A DNA stretch of 64,000 nucleotides from Shewanella sp. UCD-KL12 (GTDB taxonomy: Bacteria; Pseudomonadota; Gammaproteobacteria; Enterobacterales; Shewanellaceae): assembly GCF_001957125.1 (NCBI RefSeq), contig NZ_MPHJ01000008.1, positions 75,606 through 139,605 on the forward strand. The letters run 5' to 3'. Position 1 is the stretch's first letter. Each line of letters opens with the position of its first letter. A program made the translations under genes and the position numbers. The notes under the pieces were generated by a model. It was not told where the DNA came from. It saw only the letters and a list, made by a program, of their open reading frames with translations, and did not search any database. Of the stretch, positions 10,086-17,893 are shown in pieces.

Positions 10086-10201
10086 GTATCTGAAATGAAA
10101 TAGCATGATAGGGATATGAACCCTAGTGTTGTTATTGTTTAAAGTCAGCTATCTCTGTGCTTCTCTTTCAGCAAAGAATCTGATGAAGCTCATTATCGAA
10201 A

Positions 10202-10477
10202 ATGGCGTTTGTTTGAATTAAATTCGCTTGAGTAGCTACATAGTTTGGGCTTGCTAACTCTTTATCCTACATAAGCTATTGTGATCAATAAAAGCCGATT
10301 ACACAGAAATTTTTTATAGCTTGCTTATTAACTATTCAATATAAGCTGTAACCATTTCTGAATTAGATAGCATATTCAAAAACGAGCTTTCCTATTAGCG
10401 ATTAATGGGCTAAATTACCACTAGTTAAAAATTTGAATCTTGAAAGGTTCACCGAGTGATAGCTAAGGTTGTTTGAA
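10202..10477. other. intergenic region before uvrY, no gene seen
   Basis: AT-rich spacer with no credible open frame on either strand. It must hold the uvrY promoter, but no convincing -35/-10 pair could be chosen. A half-site TGTGATCAATA near 10279 resembles half of a CRP site and lacks the matching second half. Confidence 0.5.
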
Positions 10478-11122
10478 TTGATTTCAGTATATTTAGTTGA
10501 TGATCATGAATTAGTCCGCACTGGTATACGCCGAATTCTTGAAGACGAGCGTGGAATAAAAGTTGTTGGAGAAGCTGGAGATGGTGAAACTGCTGTTCAG
10601 TGGAGCCGAAACAACGAAGCTGATGTTATCTTGATGGATATGAACATGCCTGGGATAGGCGGTTTAGAAGCTACTCGTAAAATTTTGCGGTATCAAGCAC
10701 ATGCTAAGATTATTGTCCTGACAATTCAAACAGAAGACCCTTTCCCAACTAAAGTGATGCAAGCTGGCGCATCGGGCTATTTGACTAAAGGGGCCACGCC
10801 TCCTGAAGTTCTGCAAGCTATTAGGCAAGTTGCTCATGGGCAAAGGTATCTATCGCCTGAAATCGCACAACAGATGGCATTGAGCCAGTTTAATCCTAGT
10901 GAAGATAACCCTTTTCAATCATTGTCTGAACGTGAGTTGCAGATAATGATGATGATCACTAATGGTGAAAAGGTCAGTGAAATCTCAGAGCAACTTAATT
11001 TAAGTCCTAAAACGGTGAATAGCTATCGCTATAGACTGTTTGCCAAGCTTGGGATCAGTGGTGATGTAGAGCTAACTCGCTTAGCCATTCGCTATAAGAT
11101 GCTTGATACAGGGCAGATATAA
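10478..11122 (+). CDS. uvrY: response regulator UvrY (GacA/VarA family)
   Basis: Output regulator of the BarA/UvrY (GacS/GacA) system, which in gammaproteobacteria drives transcription of the CsrB/C-type small RNAs. The receiver domain has the acidic pair in VDDHE and phospho-acceptor Asp54 in VILMDMNMPG; the C-terminal LuxR-type helix-turn-helix contains SERELQIMMMI and LSPKTVNSYRYR. The start is TTG at 10478, because AAGG at 10465–10468 is nine bases before it; an earlier in-frame TTG at 10469 would sit directly on that ribosome site. The product is 214 aa. uvrC follows 33 bp later, the conserved uvrY–uvrC order. Confidence 0.95.
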   Translation: MISVYLVDDHELVRTGIRRILEDERGIKVVGEAGDGETAVQWSRNNEADVILMDMNMPGIGGLEATRKILRYQAHAKIIVLTIQTEDPFPTKVMQAGASGYLTKGATPPEVLQAIRQVAHGQRYLSPEIAQQMALSQFNPSEDNPFQSLSERELQIMMMITNGEKVSEISEQLNLSPKTVNSYRYRLFAKLGISGDVELTRLAIRYKMLDTGQI

Positions 11123-11155
11123 CCAAATACACAGTCAACTTTATTTAGTAAATCT

Positions 11156-12985
11156 ATGCCTACTCAGTTCGATTCAACCGTTTTTCTTAAAAGTGTACCT
11201 TCATCACCCGGTGTTTATCGAATGTATGATGGTGAAGGTACTGTCATATATGTCGGCAAAGCTAAAGACTTAAAGAAACGTCTAAGTTCCTATTTCCGCA
11301 AAAACTTGCCACATGTGAAGACACAAGCGTTAGTGTCTCATATCGAAAATATCGATGTGACGCTCACACACAGTGAAACTGACGCGCTTATTCTTGAAAA
11401 TGATTACATCAAGCAATACATGCCTAAATACAATGTATTGCTTCGAGACGACAAATCTTACCCCTATATTTTACTCAGTAAGCATAAACATCCAAGGCTT
11501 GCCTACCATAGAGGGCCTAAACGCGATAAAGGTAGCTATTTTGGACCATACCCTAATGGAGGTGCTGTAAGAGAGAGTTTGCATCTCATGCAGAAGATTT
11601 TTCCTATTCGTCAATGCGATGATCTCTACTACAAGTCACGTTCGCGTCCCTGCCTTCAATATCAGATAGGCCGTTGTAGTGCACCATGCGTAAACAAAAT
11701 CTCTGACTTTGATTATCAAGAGCAGGTTACTCTTGCTAGTTTGTTTCTTAAAGGACGAGATCAACAGGTGATGACCCAACTTGTTGAAAAAATGGAGTCA
11801 GCAGCTAAGGCGCTCGATTATGAGCTTGCGGCAGGGATCAGGGATCAAATTTCAGCCCTACGAAGGGTTACTGAGCAGCAAGAGGTCTCAAACTCCTCTG
11901 GTGATATGGATGTTATTGGTGCTTATTACGAATCCGGTGTGGCTTGTTTTCATTTACTGTTTATTAGAAATGGCAAAATATTTGGTAGTCGCAGCTATTA
12001 CCCTAAAGTCCCGGCTAAAACTGAGTTAGATGAAGTGTTAAGTGCTTTTATGATTCAATTTTATCTCAATGCTGACAGTCAACGCACTCTGCCTAAGGAG
12101 ATCTTGCTCAGTCACTCTTTTGATGATCTACCTGAGCTTGAAAAAGCGATACAAGCTTCTTTACAGAAGAAAGTAGAAATTAAAGCAAATGTTCGCAGTG
12201 AGCGGGCAAACTTCCTACGCCTTGCTGTGACAAATGCATCAAACGCAGTGAAAACACGCTTATCTCATAAAAACACCGTCGAAGAGCGTTTTTTATTGCT
12301 TGAAGAAACCTTAGAACTCTCAAGTCCTATACGGCGCATGGAATGCTTTGATATTAGCCACACTATGGGCGAAAGTACGGTTGCGTCATGTGTGGTCTTT
12401 AATCGAGAGGGGCCAAGTAAGTCAGATTATCGTCGCTATAACATTAATGGGATAACCCCTGGCGATGATTATGCTGCGATGAAACAAGCAATCACTCGCC
12501 GTTTTGACAAAATTGACAGTACAGGGAAAATCCCTGACATTCTGTTTATTGATGGCGGCACTGGCCAGCTTCGTATCGCTCAGAAAATTGTTGATGAGAA
12601 GTTTGCGAATATCGAACGCGCGCCTTTATTGATTGGTGTGGCTAAAGGTGAAGGGCGTAAACCTGGGCTAGAAACACTTATTTACGGTGAAAACGAACTC
12701 TCTTTTACCATTGCAGCAGATTCAGGAGCCCTGCACCTAATTCAACACATACGTGATGAATCACACCGCTTTGCAATTACTGGGCATAGAAATAAGCGTC
12801 AGAAAACCCGAAATACTTCATCCCTTGAATCAATTCCAGGTGTTGGGCCTAAACGACGTAAGTCCCTGTTGCAATATTTAGGTGGTATACAGGAAGTTAA
12901 GGGCGCGAGTGTGTCTGAATTGGCAAAAGTACCCGGTATTAGCCTAGAAATGGCACAAACAATCCATGATTCATTGCGAGGGTAG
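11156..12985 (+). CDS. uvrC: excinuclease ABC subunit C
   Basis: Makes both incisions around a DNA lesion in nucleotide excision repair, with UvrA and UvrB. Domain order visible: N-terminal GIY-YIG nuclease (PGVYRMYD … VIYVGKAK, residues about 17–40) for the 3' cut; a Cys-rich segment ([13 protein letters not shown]); the UvrB-interacting UVR region (about 203–235); the RNase H-like 5' nuclease (FDISHTMGE … FIDGGTGQL); and C-terminal helix-hairpin-helix repeats ([10 protein letters not shown] … [10 protein letters not shown]). 609 aa, against 610 in E. coli. Probably co-transcribed with uvrY and pgsA. Confidence 0.97.
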   Translation: MPTQFDSTVFLKSVPSSPGVYRMYDGEGTVIYVGKAKDLKKRLSSYFRKNLPHVKTQALVSHIENIDVTLTHSETDALILENDYIKQYMPKYNVLLRDDKSYPYILLSKHKHPRLAYHRGPKRDKGSYFGPYPNGGAVRESLHLMQKIFPIRQCDDLYYKSRSRPCLQYQIGRCSAPCVNKISDFDYQEQVTLASLFLKGRDQQVMTQLVEKMESAAKALDYELAAGIRDQISALRRVTEQQEVSNSSGDMDVIGAYYESGVACFHLLFIRNGKIFGSRSYYPKVPAKTELDEVLSAFMIQFYLNADSQRTLPKEILLSHSFDDLPELEKAIQASLQKKVEIKANVRSERANFLRLAVTNASNAVKTRLSHKNTVEERFLLLEETLELSSPIRRMECFDISHTMGESTVASCVVFNREGPSKSDYRRYNINGITPGDDYAAMKQAITRRFDKIDSTGKIPDILFIDGGTGQLRIAQKIVDEKFANIERAPLLIGVAKGEGRKPGLETLIYGENELSFTIAADSGALHLIQHIRDESHRFAITGHRNKRQKTRNTSSLESIPGVGPKRRKSLLQYLGGIQEVKGASVSELAKVPGISLEMAQTIHDSLRG

Positions 12986-13032
12986 TAAAATTAGGGCAAA
13001 ATTGGCGCTGCTTTTAAACTATTGGTTTTCTC

Positions 13033-13590
13033 ATGCCGTTTAATATACCTATAGCTTTAACTTTATTTAGGCTTTTTTTACTGCCTATATTTGTTGTAGT
13101 TTTTTACCTTCCTTACTCTTGGTCACCTTTTGCTGCCGCATTTATATTCTGGCTAGCAGCTGTCACAGACGCATTAGATGGCTATGCCGCACGCAAGCTT
13201 AAACAGTCGACTCGGTTTGGGGCATTCCTTGACCCTGTTGCAGATAAGATAATGGTGACAACTGCACTTGTTTTGCTTGTCGCTGAGTACAACAATATTT
13301 GGCTTACACTACCTGCGCTGTTTATGATTGGCCGTGAAATTGTGATTTCCGCATTACGAGAGTGGATGGCTGAAATAGGTAAGCGTGGTGCTGTCGCAGT
13401 TTCTTGGATTGGTAAATATAAAACAGCAGCTCAGATGGTCGCGATAACTGGATTGATTTGGCACCCCAATGATTTTCTAACTTATACCGCATATGCTTTG
13501 TTTTATGTAGCAGCTGTTCTTACCTTTTGGTCAATGATGAGCTATATCATAGCGGCTTGGGGTGATTTAACTGCAGAATCGAATAATTAA
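13033..13590 (+). CDS. pgsA: CDP-diacylglycerol–glycerol-3-phosphate 3-phosphatidyltransferase
   Basis: Inner-membrane enzyme for the committed step to phosphatidylglycerol: CDP-diacylglycerol plus glycerol-3-phosphate gives phosphatidylglycerophosphate. The CDP-alcohol phosphatidyltransferase motif DG-x2-AR-x8-G-x3-D-x3-D is intact ([20 protein letters not shown] then VADK). Several hydrophobic helices surround it. 185 aa, usual length. It follows uvrC by 47 bp and precedes the Gly-Cys-Leu tRNA operon, as in E. coli. Confidence 0.96.
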   Translation: MPFNIPIALTLFRLFLLPIFVVVFYLPYSWSPFAAAFIFWLAAVTDALDGYAARKLKQSTRFGAFLDPVADKIMVTTALVLLVAEYNNIWLTLPALFMIGREIVISALREWMAEIGKRGAVAVSWIGKYKTAAQMVAITGLIWHPNDFLTYTAYALFYVAAVLTFWSMMSYIIAAWGDLTAESNN

Positions 13591-13643
13591 AATGCAATAA
13601 GTCTATTTAGTGTTCAAGTAGTCATTTATCGTGAAATATACGA

Positions 13644-13671
13644 TTGACTCTTGGCGCTAAATCGGTAGAAT
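13644..13671 (+). promoter_or_regulatory. promoter of the Gly-Cys-Leu tRNA operon
   Basis: TTGACT (13644–13649), a 16-bp spacer and TAGAAT (13666–13671), followed by GCCATTCCG. The mature tRNA-Gly starts about 70 bp downstream, leaving a short leader. Confidence 0.85.
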
Positions 13672-13741
13672 GCCATTCCGCAGTCAAGGGAAAGCTTCTT
13701 AAGAAACAACTTACTGCAGATATGATTGATAAAATATGTAA

Positions 13742-13817
13742 GCGACATTAGCTCAGTTGGTAGAGCGATACCTTGCCAAGGTATAGGTCATCGGTTCGAA
13801 CCCGATATGTCGCTCCA
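13742..13817 (+). tRNA. tRNA-Gly (GCC)
   Basis: Acceptor stem GCGACAT/ATGTCGC, discriminator T, encoded CCA. The anticodon arm TACCTTGCCAAGGTA gives anticodon GCC. First gene of a three-tRNA operon equivalent to E. coli glyW–cysT–leuZ. Confidence 0.97.
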
Positions 13818-13835
13818 ATCAATCATTAAGATTGT

Positions 13836-13909
13836 GGCGCGATGGCAGAATGGCTATGCTGCGGATTGCAAATCCGTCGATCTCGGTTCGACTCCGGGTC
13901 GCGCCTCCA
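13836..13909 (+). tRNA. tRNA-Cys (GCA)
   Basis: Acceptor stem GGCGCGA/TCGCGCC, discriminator T (U73, an identity element for cysteinyl-tRNA synthetase), encoded CCA. The anticodon arm GGATTGCAAATCC gives anticodon GCA. 18 bp after tRNA-Gly. Confidence 0.97.
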
Positions 13910-13988
13910 CGATTTAGAATTTGGTGAGTATCTTTTAAAGGTACAGTGCTTACTACCAAGAGTACGTTTCATCAAGGTCAAAAGTTTT

Positions 13989-14074
13989 GCCCGAGTGGTG
14001 GAATTGGTAGACACAAGGGATTTAAAATCCCTCGCTTAATAGGCGTGCCGGTTCAAGTCCGGCCTCGGGTACCA
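13989..14074 (+). tRNA. tRNA-Leu (UAA)
   Basis: Class II tRNA with a long variable arm. Acceptor GCCCGAG/CTCGGGT, discriminator A, encoded CCA. The anticodon arm AGGGATTTAAAATCCCT gives anticodon TAA. Last functional gene of the operon; three decayed copies follow. Confidence 0.97.
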
Positions 14075-14082
14075 TCATTTAG

Positions 14083-14108
14083 GCCCTAACGAAAGTTAGG
14101 GCTTTTTT
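14083..14108 (+). terminator. terminator of the Gly-Cys-Leu tRNA operon
   Basis: Perfect 8-bp stem GCCCTAAC/GTTAGGGC around a GAAA tetraloop, then six T residues, nine bases after tRNA-Leu. Confidence 0.95.
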
Positions 14109-14140
14109 GTATTTATCGTATACTTATTTAGTCCGTATTA

Positions 14141-14206
14141 GGGGTTTACAATCCCTCGCTACTCTTCATAGGGTACGTGCCGGTCCAAGTCCGGCCTCGG
14201 GTACCA
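14141..14206 (+). pseudogene. tRNA-Leu remnant 1 (anticodon arm to CCA)
   Basis: Matches tRNA-Leu(UAA) from the anticodon arm to CCA: ATCCCTCGCT, then a variable arm ACTCTTCATAGGGTACGTGCC, then a T-arm with one change and CCGGCCTCGGGTACCA. The D arm and acceptor 5' strand are absent and the anticodon position is altered (GGGTTTACAATCCC), so it cannot be functional. Its CCA ends exactly 132 bp after that of the intact gene. Confidence 0.88.
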
Positions 14207-14230
14207 TCATTCTCTTTGAGATGAACAAGC

Positions 14231-14256
14231 AGCCTCGACGTATGTCGGGGCTTTAT
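14231..14256 (+). terminator. terminator-like hairpin after tRNA-Leu remnant 1
   Basis: AGCCTCGAC pairs with GTCGGGGCT (one G-T pair) around GTAT, followed by TTTATT. A degraded version of the same hairpin (AGCCTC … GGAGCTTTTTT) follows remnant 2 at 14365–14391. Confidence 0.55.
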
Positions 14257-14315
14257 TGTATTAGAAGTAATAAAAGCTAGCCCCGTCACTTACCAAGCTT
14301 GCCGACTGTGACAGG

Positions 14316-14340
14316 GGTTGGAGTCCGGCCTCGGGTACCA
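14316..14340 (+). pseudogene. tRNA-Leu remnant 2 (3' end only)
   Basis: Only the last part of the T-arm and the acceptor 3' strand survive: GGTTGGAGTCCGG then CCTCGGGTACCA. The following trailer TCATTCTCTTTGAGATGAAC is identical to the one after remnant 1. Its CCA ends 134 bp after remnant 1. Confidence 0.8.
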
Positions 14341-14388
14341 TCATTCTCTTTGAGATGAACAAACAGCCTCTATGTATGTCGGAGCTTT

Positions 14389-14552
14389 TTTGTGTCTGGA
14401 ACACTTATGCAGATTGCACAGGGATGTATGGTAATCGTGTTTGTGTCTGGAACACTTATGCAGATTGCACAGGGATGTATGGTAATCGTGTTTGTGCCTG
14501 GAACACTTATGCAGATTGCACAGGGATGTATGGTAATCGTGTTTGTGTCTGG
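14389..14552. repeat. 51-bp direct tandem repeat, 3.2 copies
   Basis: Units at 14389–14439, 14440–14490 and 14491–14541, then an 11-bp partial copy. Units 1 and 2 are identical and unit 3 differs by one base (TGCCTGG for TGTCTGG). Because 51 is a multiple of three, open frames run through the repeat on both strands, but none has a ribosome site or a recognisable product, so I treat it as non-coding. Confidence 0.95.
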
Positions 14553-14554
14553 TC

Positions 14555-14574
14555 ACCTATTTTTAAAAATAGGT
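14555..14574. repeat. perfect 20-bp palindrome next to the 51-bp repeat
   Basis: ACCTATTTTTAAAAATAGGT reads the same on both strands and directly follows GTGTCTGGTC, the partial fourth unit of the tandem repeat. It could be a transposon-end or REP-like remnant; no transposase is nearby. Confidence 0.7.
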
Positions 14575-14676
14575 TCCATTCATTATTGGTATTTCAACCA
14601 GCCCTTGGCGGTCAGCACTCTTATGCCAAAACCATGGATGGAAAGTTTTGCTATTTTTATCTGAATATCCTCAACT

Positions 14677-14740
14677 GGATTTAAATCCCTCTCTACTCCT
14701 TAAAAGGCGCATTTCGGTTCAAGCCTAGACGTGGCTAGCA
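14677..14740 (+). pseudogene. tRNA-Leu remnant 3 (highly degenerate)
   Basis: GGATTTAAATCCCTC followed by TACTCCTTAAAAGGCGC, CGGTTCAAG and CGTGGCTAGCA aligns with the anticodon arm, variable arm, T-arm and acceptor of tRNA-Leu with many changes. The trailer TGATTCTCATTAAGATGAGT is a diverged form of the trailer of remnants 1 and 2. Non-functional. Confidence 0.7.
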
Positions 14741-14964
14741 TGATTCTCATTAAGATGAGTAAGCGTGGTATTCAACTTTAAATTTATGCCGAGGCGTATG
14801 AAAGGGGAGTTAAGGTAGTTTAAAATGAATCAGAATGATTGGACAGATACCACTCTCTTAAAATTAACTTAAATATATTTACTCGTTTGATGGTGAGAAT
14901 TGAATAAGCTTAGTGATATAATGTATACCATACACCGTTGAATATATTTTAAGAGTTGAAGTTC

Positions 14965-15534
14965 ATGAAATATGCTGTTTCGAAAGGTTTTACGTTAATT
15001 GAGTTAGTGGTAGTGATCATAATACTTGGAATTTTATCCGTTGTTGCACTGCCAAAATTTATCAACTTAGGTCAAGACGCCCATGATTCTGCCGCTAAAT
15101 CTGTATTTGGTGCATTCACTTCTGGAGTGAAAATGTACCATAGTTGTTGGAATGCATCAGGTGCTAGCAGTCAGGTTGAAGATTTAGCCTGTTATGGTGA
15201 TGGTACGTTAGATTCAACTGATACTGGGTTTCCACTCAGTACTACAAATGGTGGAGATGGGAACCTTTTAACGGGCGATAAATGTAAAGAGGTTTGGCAA
15301 GGCCTGTTAGAGGGAGATGACTATGTCCTTGCACATCACAGTAATGCTGCATTTGGAGGGGATACTGATATTGTCTATTGGTATGGAAATGGTTCGTCTG
15401 TAACGGGTGGCTCTTACTGTTATTACAACTATATTTCAGATAACCGGACTATTGGTTCTGAAAACTGGCAATTGCAATACTTTCCTGGCACGGGACAAAC
15501 TAATGTTCGCCGTGCAACATTAAGTTCTTCATAA
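14965..15534 (+). CDS. type IV pilin-like protein with MSHA-type N-terminus
   Basis: 189-aa prepilin. A short leader, MKYAVSKG, precedes the cleavage site and the hydrophobic helix [23 protein letters not shown]5 of the mature form is present. The sequence after the helix ([21 protein letters not shown]) is of the MSHA pilin type. The mature part has four or more Cys (NASG region, DLACYG, GDKCKE, SYCYY), likely forming disulphides. ATG 14965 was chosen over the in-frame TTG 14956 because it gives a compact leader. No assembly genes are adjacent, so it must use machinery encoded elsewhere. Closest role: MSHA-family pilin or minor pseudopilin. Confidence 0.8.
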   Translation: MKYAVSKGFTLIELVVVIIILGILSVVALPKFINLGQDAHDSAAKSVFGAFTSGVKMYHSCWNASGASSQVEDLACYGDGTLDSTDTGFPLSTTNGGDGNLLTGDKCKEVWQGLLEGDDYVLAHHSNAAFGGDTDIVYWYGNGSSVTGGSYCYYNYISDNRTIGSENWQLQYFPGTGQTNVRRATLSSS

Positions 15535-15560
15535 CATTAAACAGTACTAACTCCAGCTGT

Positions 15561-15597
15561 AACTATAGAGGGGAGCGGTTTCCTTCTATAGTTTTCT
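15561..15597 (+). terminator. terminator of the pilin gene
   Basis: AACTATAGA pairs with TCTATAGTT; the stem continues with a G/C-rich part. TTTTC follows. It starts 27 bp after the pilin stop. Confidence 0.75.
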
Positions 15598-15695
15598 ACT
15601 CACGCTCCTTATTTATTTGCCATACTTAACGCATCAGTTTAGTGTGAAATATGGCATGTTTGCTTGCGATAGTTAGCAATCAAGGAGGGAAATCT

Positions 15696-17090
15696 ATGAA
15701 TAGAAGGAGTCACTTTTCTTATACGTTGTTAATTTTATTTCTGTTATTACGTATCGAGCCTTTATTCGCTATAGAACGATCCGAAGCTGCTTTTAAAACA
15801 TTAGCCTCTCAAGCGCAGTTTATGCAGCTTATTAAGCCATCCGAGCAACTAGAATATGATATCGCGAGCCTTACTTCTGGTAATGAGCTCCAAGCAAGGC
15901 CGAGTGCCATTCGCCTGAGTGAAGCGTTACAAGTATTTTGGTCATCTTTGGGGGTACCTAATCTTGTCGGCGCACTTGAAGGTGATGAAGACCTCCTTAA
16001 AAAGGCACTTGCTTTAGAACCCTCATCGAACGACTATTTAGCGACTAGCAATCGAGTGCGTTACCTGATGTGGCTCAGTAAAACACATAAATGGCAGCGC
16101 CTTGAATCTCCTGTCTGGCTCAAAGAGGGAGAGCGCAGTCATCTCATTCCAGAAATATCTGAGCGGCTAATTTTGCTTGGCGATCAGCAAGAGCCTGAAA
16201 TATCAGATACTGTCTTTGACGCTCATCTTACTCGTGCAGTCTTACATTTCCAGCAACGCCATGGTTTAAAGCGAGATGGGATAATAGGGCCTGAGACTTT
16301 GCGTTGGATTAATCTACTTCCAGCAATGCGAGCGAAACAGTTAGCGAGTAACTTTATTAAGAAAGCCAGTTATCTTGCTTCGATTGAGGCTCAATATATA
16401 CTGATTAATATTCCGGCTTTTGAACTTACGCTATATGCACATGGTGAAGTCGAGCTGTACTCACGAGTGATTGTTGGCAAGCCATATCGTCAGACTCCTA
16501 GGCTAAGCAGTAAAATCTCAAACCTTGTCATTAATCCGAGCTGGCGTGTGCCGCGTCGGCTGCTGACACGGGATCTGCTGCCGAAAGTCAGAGAGGATGG
16601 CAGTTACATTACTGATAGAAATTTTGATGTGTTTGATAACAGCGGAGGAGCGGTCAGCAAAACGCCACAAGAGTGGCAAGAGTTGGCAAGCGGACGTTTT
16701 CCGTATCGTTTGGTACAAAAACCTGGTGAAGGAAATACCTTAGGGCGTTATAAGTTTTATTTTGAGAATAAGTATAATGTTTACCTTCATGATACAGAAG
16801 ATAAAGCACTCTTTGACAAAGCGAACAGGGCGTTATCTTCAGGATGCATTCGAGTTGAAAATGTGGAAGGCTTAGCAAATTGGATGGCATCTCACCTCGT
16901 AAAAGATAAACAAACATGGGTAGACATGCAGATTGAGAGGCAAACCACCCAATGGTTTTCATTAAATGACAGTTTACCAGTGCACTTGGTCTATTGGACT
17001 GCTTGGGTAGATAAATCGGGCGCCGCTCAATACCGCAATGATATTTACCATCAAAATTCGGTAGTTAGCCTAGCATTGGCGACTTATTAG
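15696..17090 (+). CDS. ldtD: L,D-transpeptidase (LdtD/YcbB type)
   Basis: Periplasmic enzyme that forms 3-3 (meso-DAP to meso-DAP) crosslinks in peptidoglycan. N-terminal signal segment (YTLLILFLLL … LFA); a peptidoglycan-binding domain (AVLHFQQRHGLKRDG, about residues 170–205); and a YkuD domain with HDTED and catalytic Cys384 in SSGCIRV. An upstream ATG at 15651 would add 15 residues, but AAGGAGG at 15682–15688 is seven bases before ATG 15696, so that start was used; length 464 aa. E. coli YcbB is longer (615 aa), so this is the short form. mepK follows, as in E. coli ycbB–ycbK. Confidence 0.88.
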   Translation: MNRRSHFSYTLLILFLLLRIEPLFAIERSEAAFKTLASQAQFMQLIKPSEQLEYDIASLTSGNELQARPSAIRLSEALQVFWSSLGVPNLVGALEGDEDLLKKALALEPSSNDYLATSNRVRYLMWLSKTHKWQRLESPVWLKEGERSHLIPEISERLILLGDQQEPEISDTVFDAHLTRAVLHFQQRHGLKRDGIIGPETLRWINLLPAMRAKQLASNFIKKASYLASIEAQYILINIPAFELTLYAHGEVELYSRVIVGKPYRQTPRLSSKISNLVINPSWRVPRRLLTRDLLPKVREDGSYITDRNFDVFDNSGGAVSKTPQEWQELASGRFPYRLVQKPGEGNTLGRYKFYFENKYNVYLHDTEDKALFDKANRALSSGCIRVENVEGLANWMASHLVKDKQTWVDMQIERQTTQWFSLNDSLPVHLVYWTAWVDKSGAAQYRNDIYHQNSVVSLALATY

Positions 17091-17202
17091 CGCTATAAAC
17101 CTTCACCGCTATTTGCCTGTTGACCTGAGTAAACTTGATATCTACTGCGATTCAGTATAATTTACTCGCTGTTTTGGTTGAAAAGTAGTCAATGGTGAAT
17201 GT

Positions 17203-17751
17203 GTGTCGATAGTATGTCCAACTCGTAGACAGTTATTGCTTGGTATTAGCAGTGCTGCAATGTTTTCGGTAGTTCCATCTAAAGTTTATGCAAGTCGATC
17301 TACAAAAGGTATCCGTTCGTTAGGGTTTCATAATTTGCATACAGGTGAACGAGGGCAGGGAAGCTATTGGGTGGATGGAGATTACCAAAAAGAGATTTTA
17401 ACTGACTTTAGTCATATCTTAAGGGATCACAGGCGCAATGAGTCTGCACCTATGGATAAAAGACTTTATGATCTACTCTTTAAATTGAAAGAGTCCCTCA
17501 ATGTTGAGCAAGACTTTAATGTTATCTCTGGTTATCGCTCGCCTAAGACTAACGCAATGCTTGCCTCTAAAAGTAATGGCGTCGCTAAAAAGAGTTATCA
17601 TATGAAAGGGATGGCAATGGATATTGCGATCCCCGATGTTAAATTAAGCCACTTAAGGGACGCGGCTATCGAGCTTAAATTAGGTGGCGTCGGTTATTAT
17701 GCCCGCTCAGGCTTTATCCATGTCGATACAGGTCCTGTCCGTAATTGGTAA
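17203..17751 (+). CDS. mepK: DUF882/M15-family murein endopeptidase MepK (YcbK)
   Basis: Zinc metallopeptidase; E. coli MepK cleaves 3-3 crosslinks in murein. A twin-arginine-type signal (TRRQLLLGISSAA) precedes a ~155-aa M15-like domain with SGYRSP and the zinc ligands His133 (SYHMKG), Asp140 (AMDI) and His173 (FIHVDTG). 182 aa, GTG start at 17203; no strong ribosome site. It lies 112 bp after the L,D-transpeptidase gene, so the enzyme that makes 3-3 links and the one that cuts them are neighbours. Confidence 0.9.
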   Translation: MSIVCPTRRQLLLGISSAAMFSVVPSKVYASRSTKGIRSLGFHNLHTGERGQGSYWVDGDYQKEILTDFSHILRDHRRNESAPMDKRLYDLLFKLKESLNVEQDFNVISGYRSPKTNAMLASKSNGVAKKSYHMKGMAMDIAIPDVKLSHLRDAAIELKLGGVGYYARSGFIHVDTGPVRNW

Positions 17752-17791
17752 AGCGCCAAAGTTAGGCTTTCTGTTGAGTCAGTTAAACCGT

Positions 17792-17820
17792 TTGTGGCTC
17801 GCTATAGGTTGTGGTAGAAT
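17792..17820 (+). promoter_or_regulatory. rplY promoter
   Basis: TTGTGG (17792–17797), 17-bp spacer, TAGAAT (17815–17820), followed by a GC-rich discriminator (GCCGCCGCG), as expected for a growth-rate-controlled ribosomal promoter. Confidence 0.75.
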
Positions 17821-17836
17821 GCCGCCGCGTTAAAAC

Positions 17837-17861
17837 GTCTCTACTGGTCGAAAGTAGGGAC
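17837..17861 (+). promoter_or_regulatory. hairpin in the rplY mRNA leader
   Basis: GTCTCTACT pairs with AGTAGGGAC (one G-U pair) around a GGTCGAA loop, about 33 bases before the rplY start. In E. coli and relatives L25 represses its own translation through leader hairpins, and rplY lacks a good Shine-Dalgarno sequence. The same two features are seen here, so an L25-binding role is inferred. Confidence 0.55.
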
Positions 17862-17893
17862 ACTCTGAAATTAATTATTTAAGTGAGAAAAAC

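Larger units (their letters stand above)
9916..10201. repeat. 132-bp tandem repeat downstream of tRNA-Ser (2.2 copies)
   Basis: Copy 1 is 9916–10047, copy 2 is 10048–10179, and a degenerate partial third begins at 10180 (CTGATGAAGCTCATTATCG). Copies 1 and 2 differ at only a few positions. Each starts with the terminator hairpin. Near the end of each unit, GTTTAAAGTCAGCTATCTC resembles the T-loop and acceptor end of the neighbouring tRNA-Ser, so the unit may include a decayed tRNA 3' half; that resemblance is weak. Confidence 0.9.

Noticed and set aside
10270..10300. CRP-like half-site before uvrY
   Set aside because: Only TGTGATCAATA matches; the second half of the palindrome is not present.
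13726..14039. Frames of 62–65 codons over the Gly, Cys and Leu tRNA genes
   Set aside because: They are translations of the tRNA genes and their spacers, on both strands.
14355..14684. Open frames of 60–110 codons through the 51-bp repeat on both strands
   Set aside because: They are open only because the unit length is a multiple of three. No ribosome site, family or codon pattern supports translation.
14075..14964. Prophage or genomic island next to tRNA-Leu
   Set aside because: No integrase, transposase or phage gene is in the window; only tRNA remnants and repeats are present.
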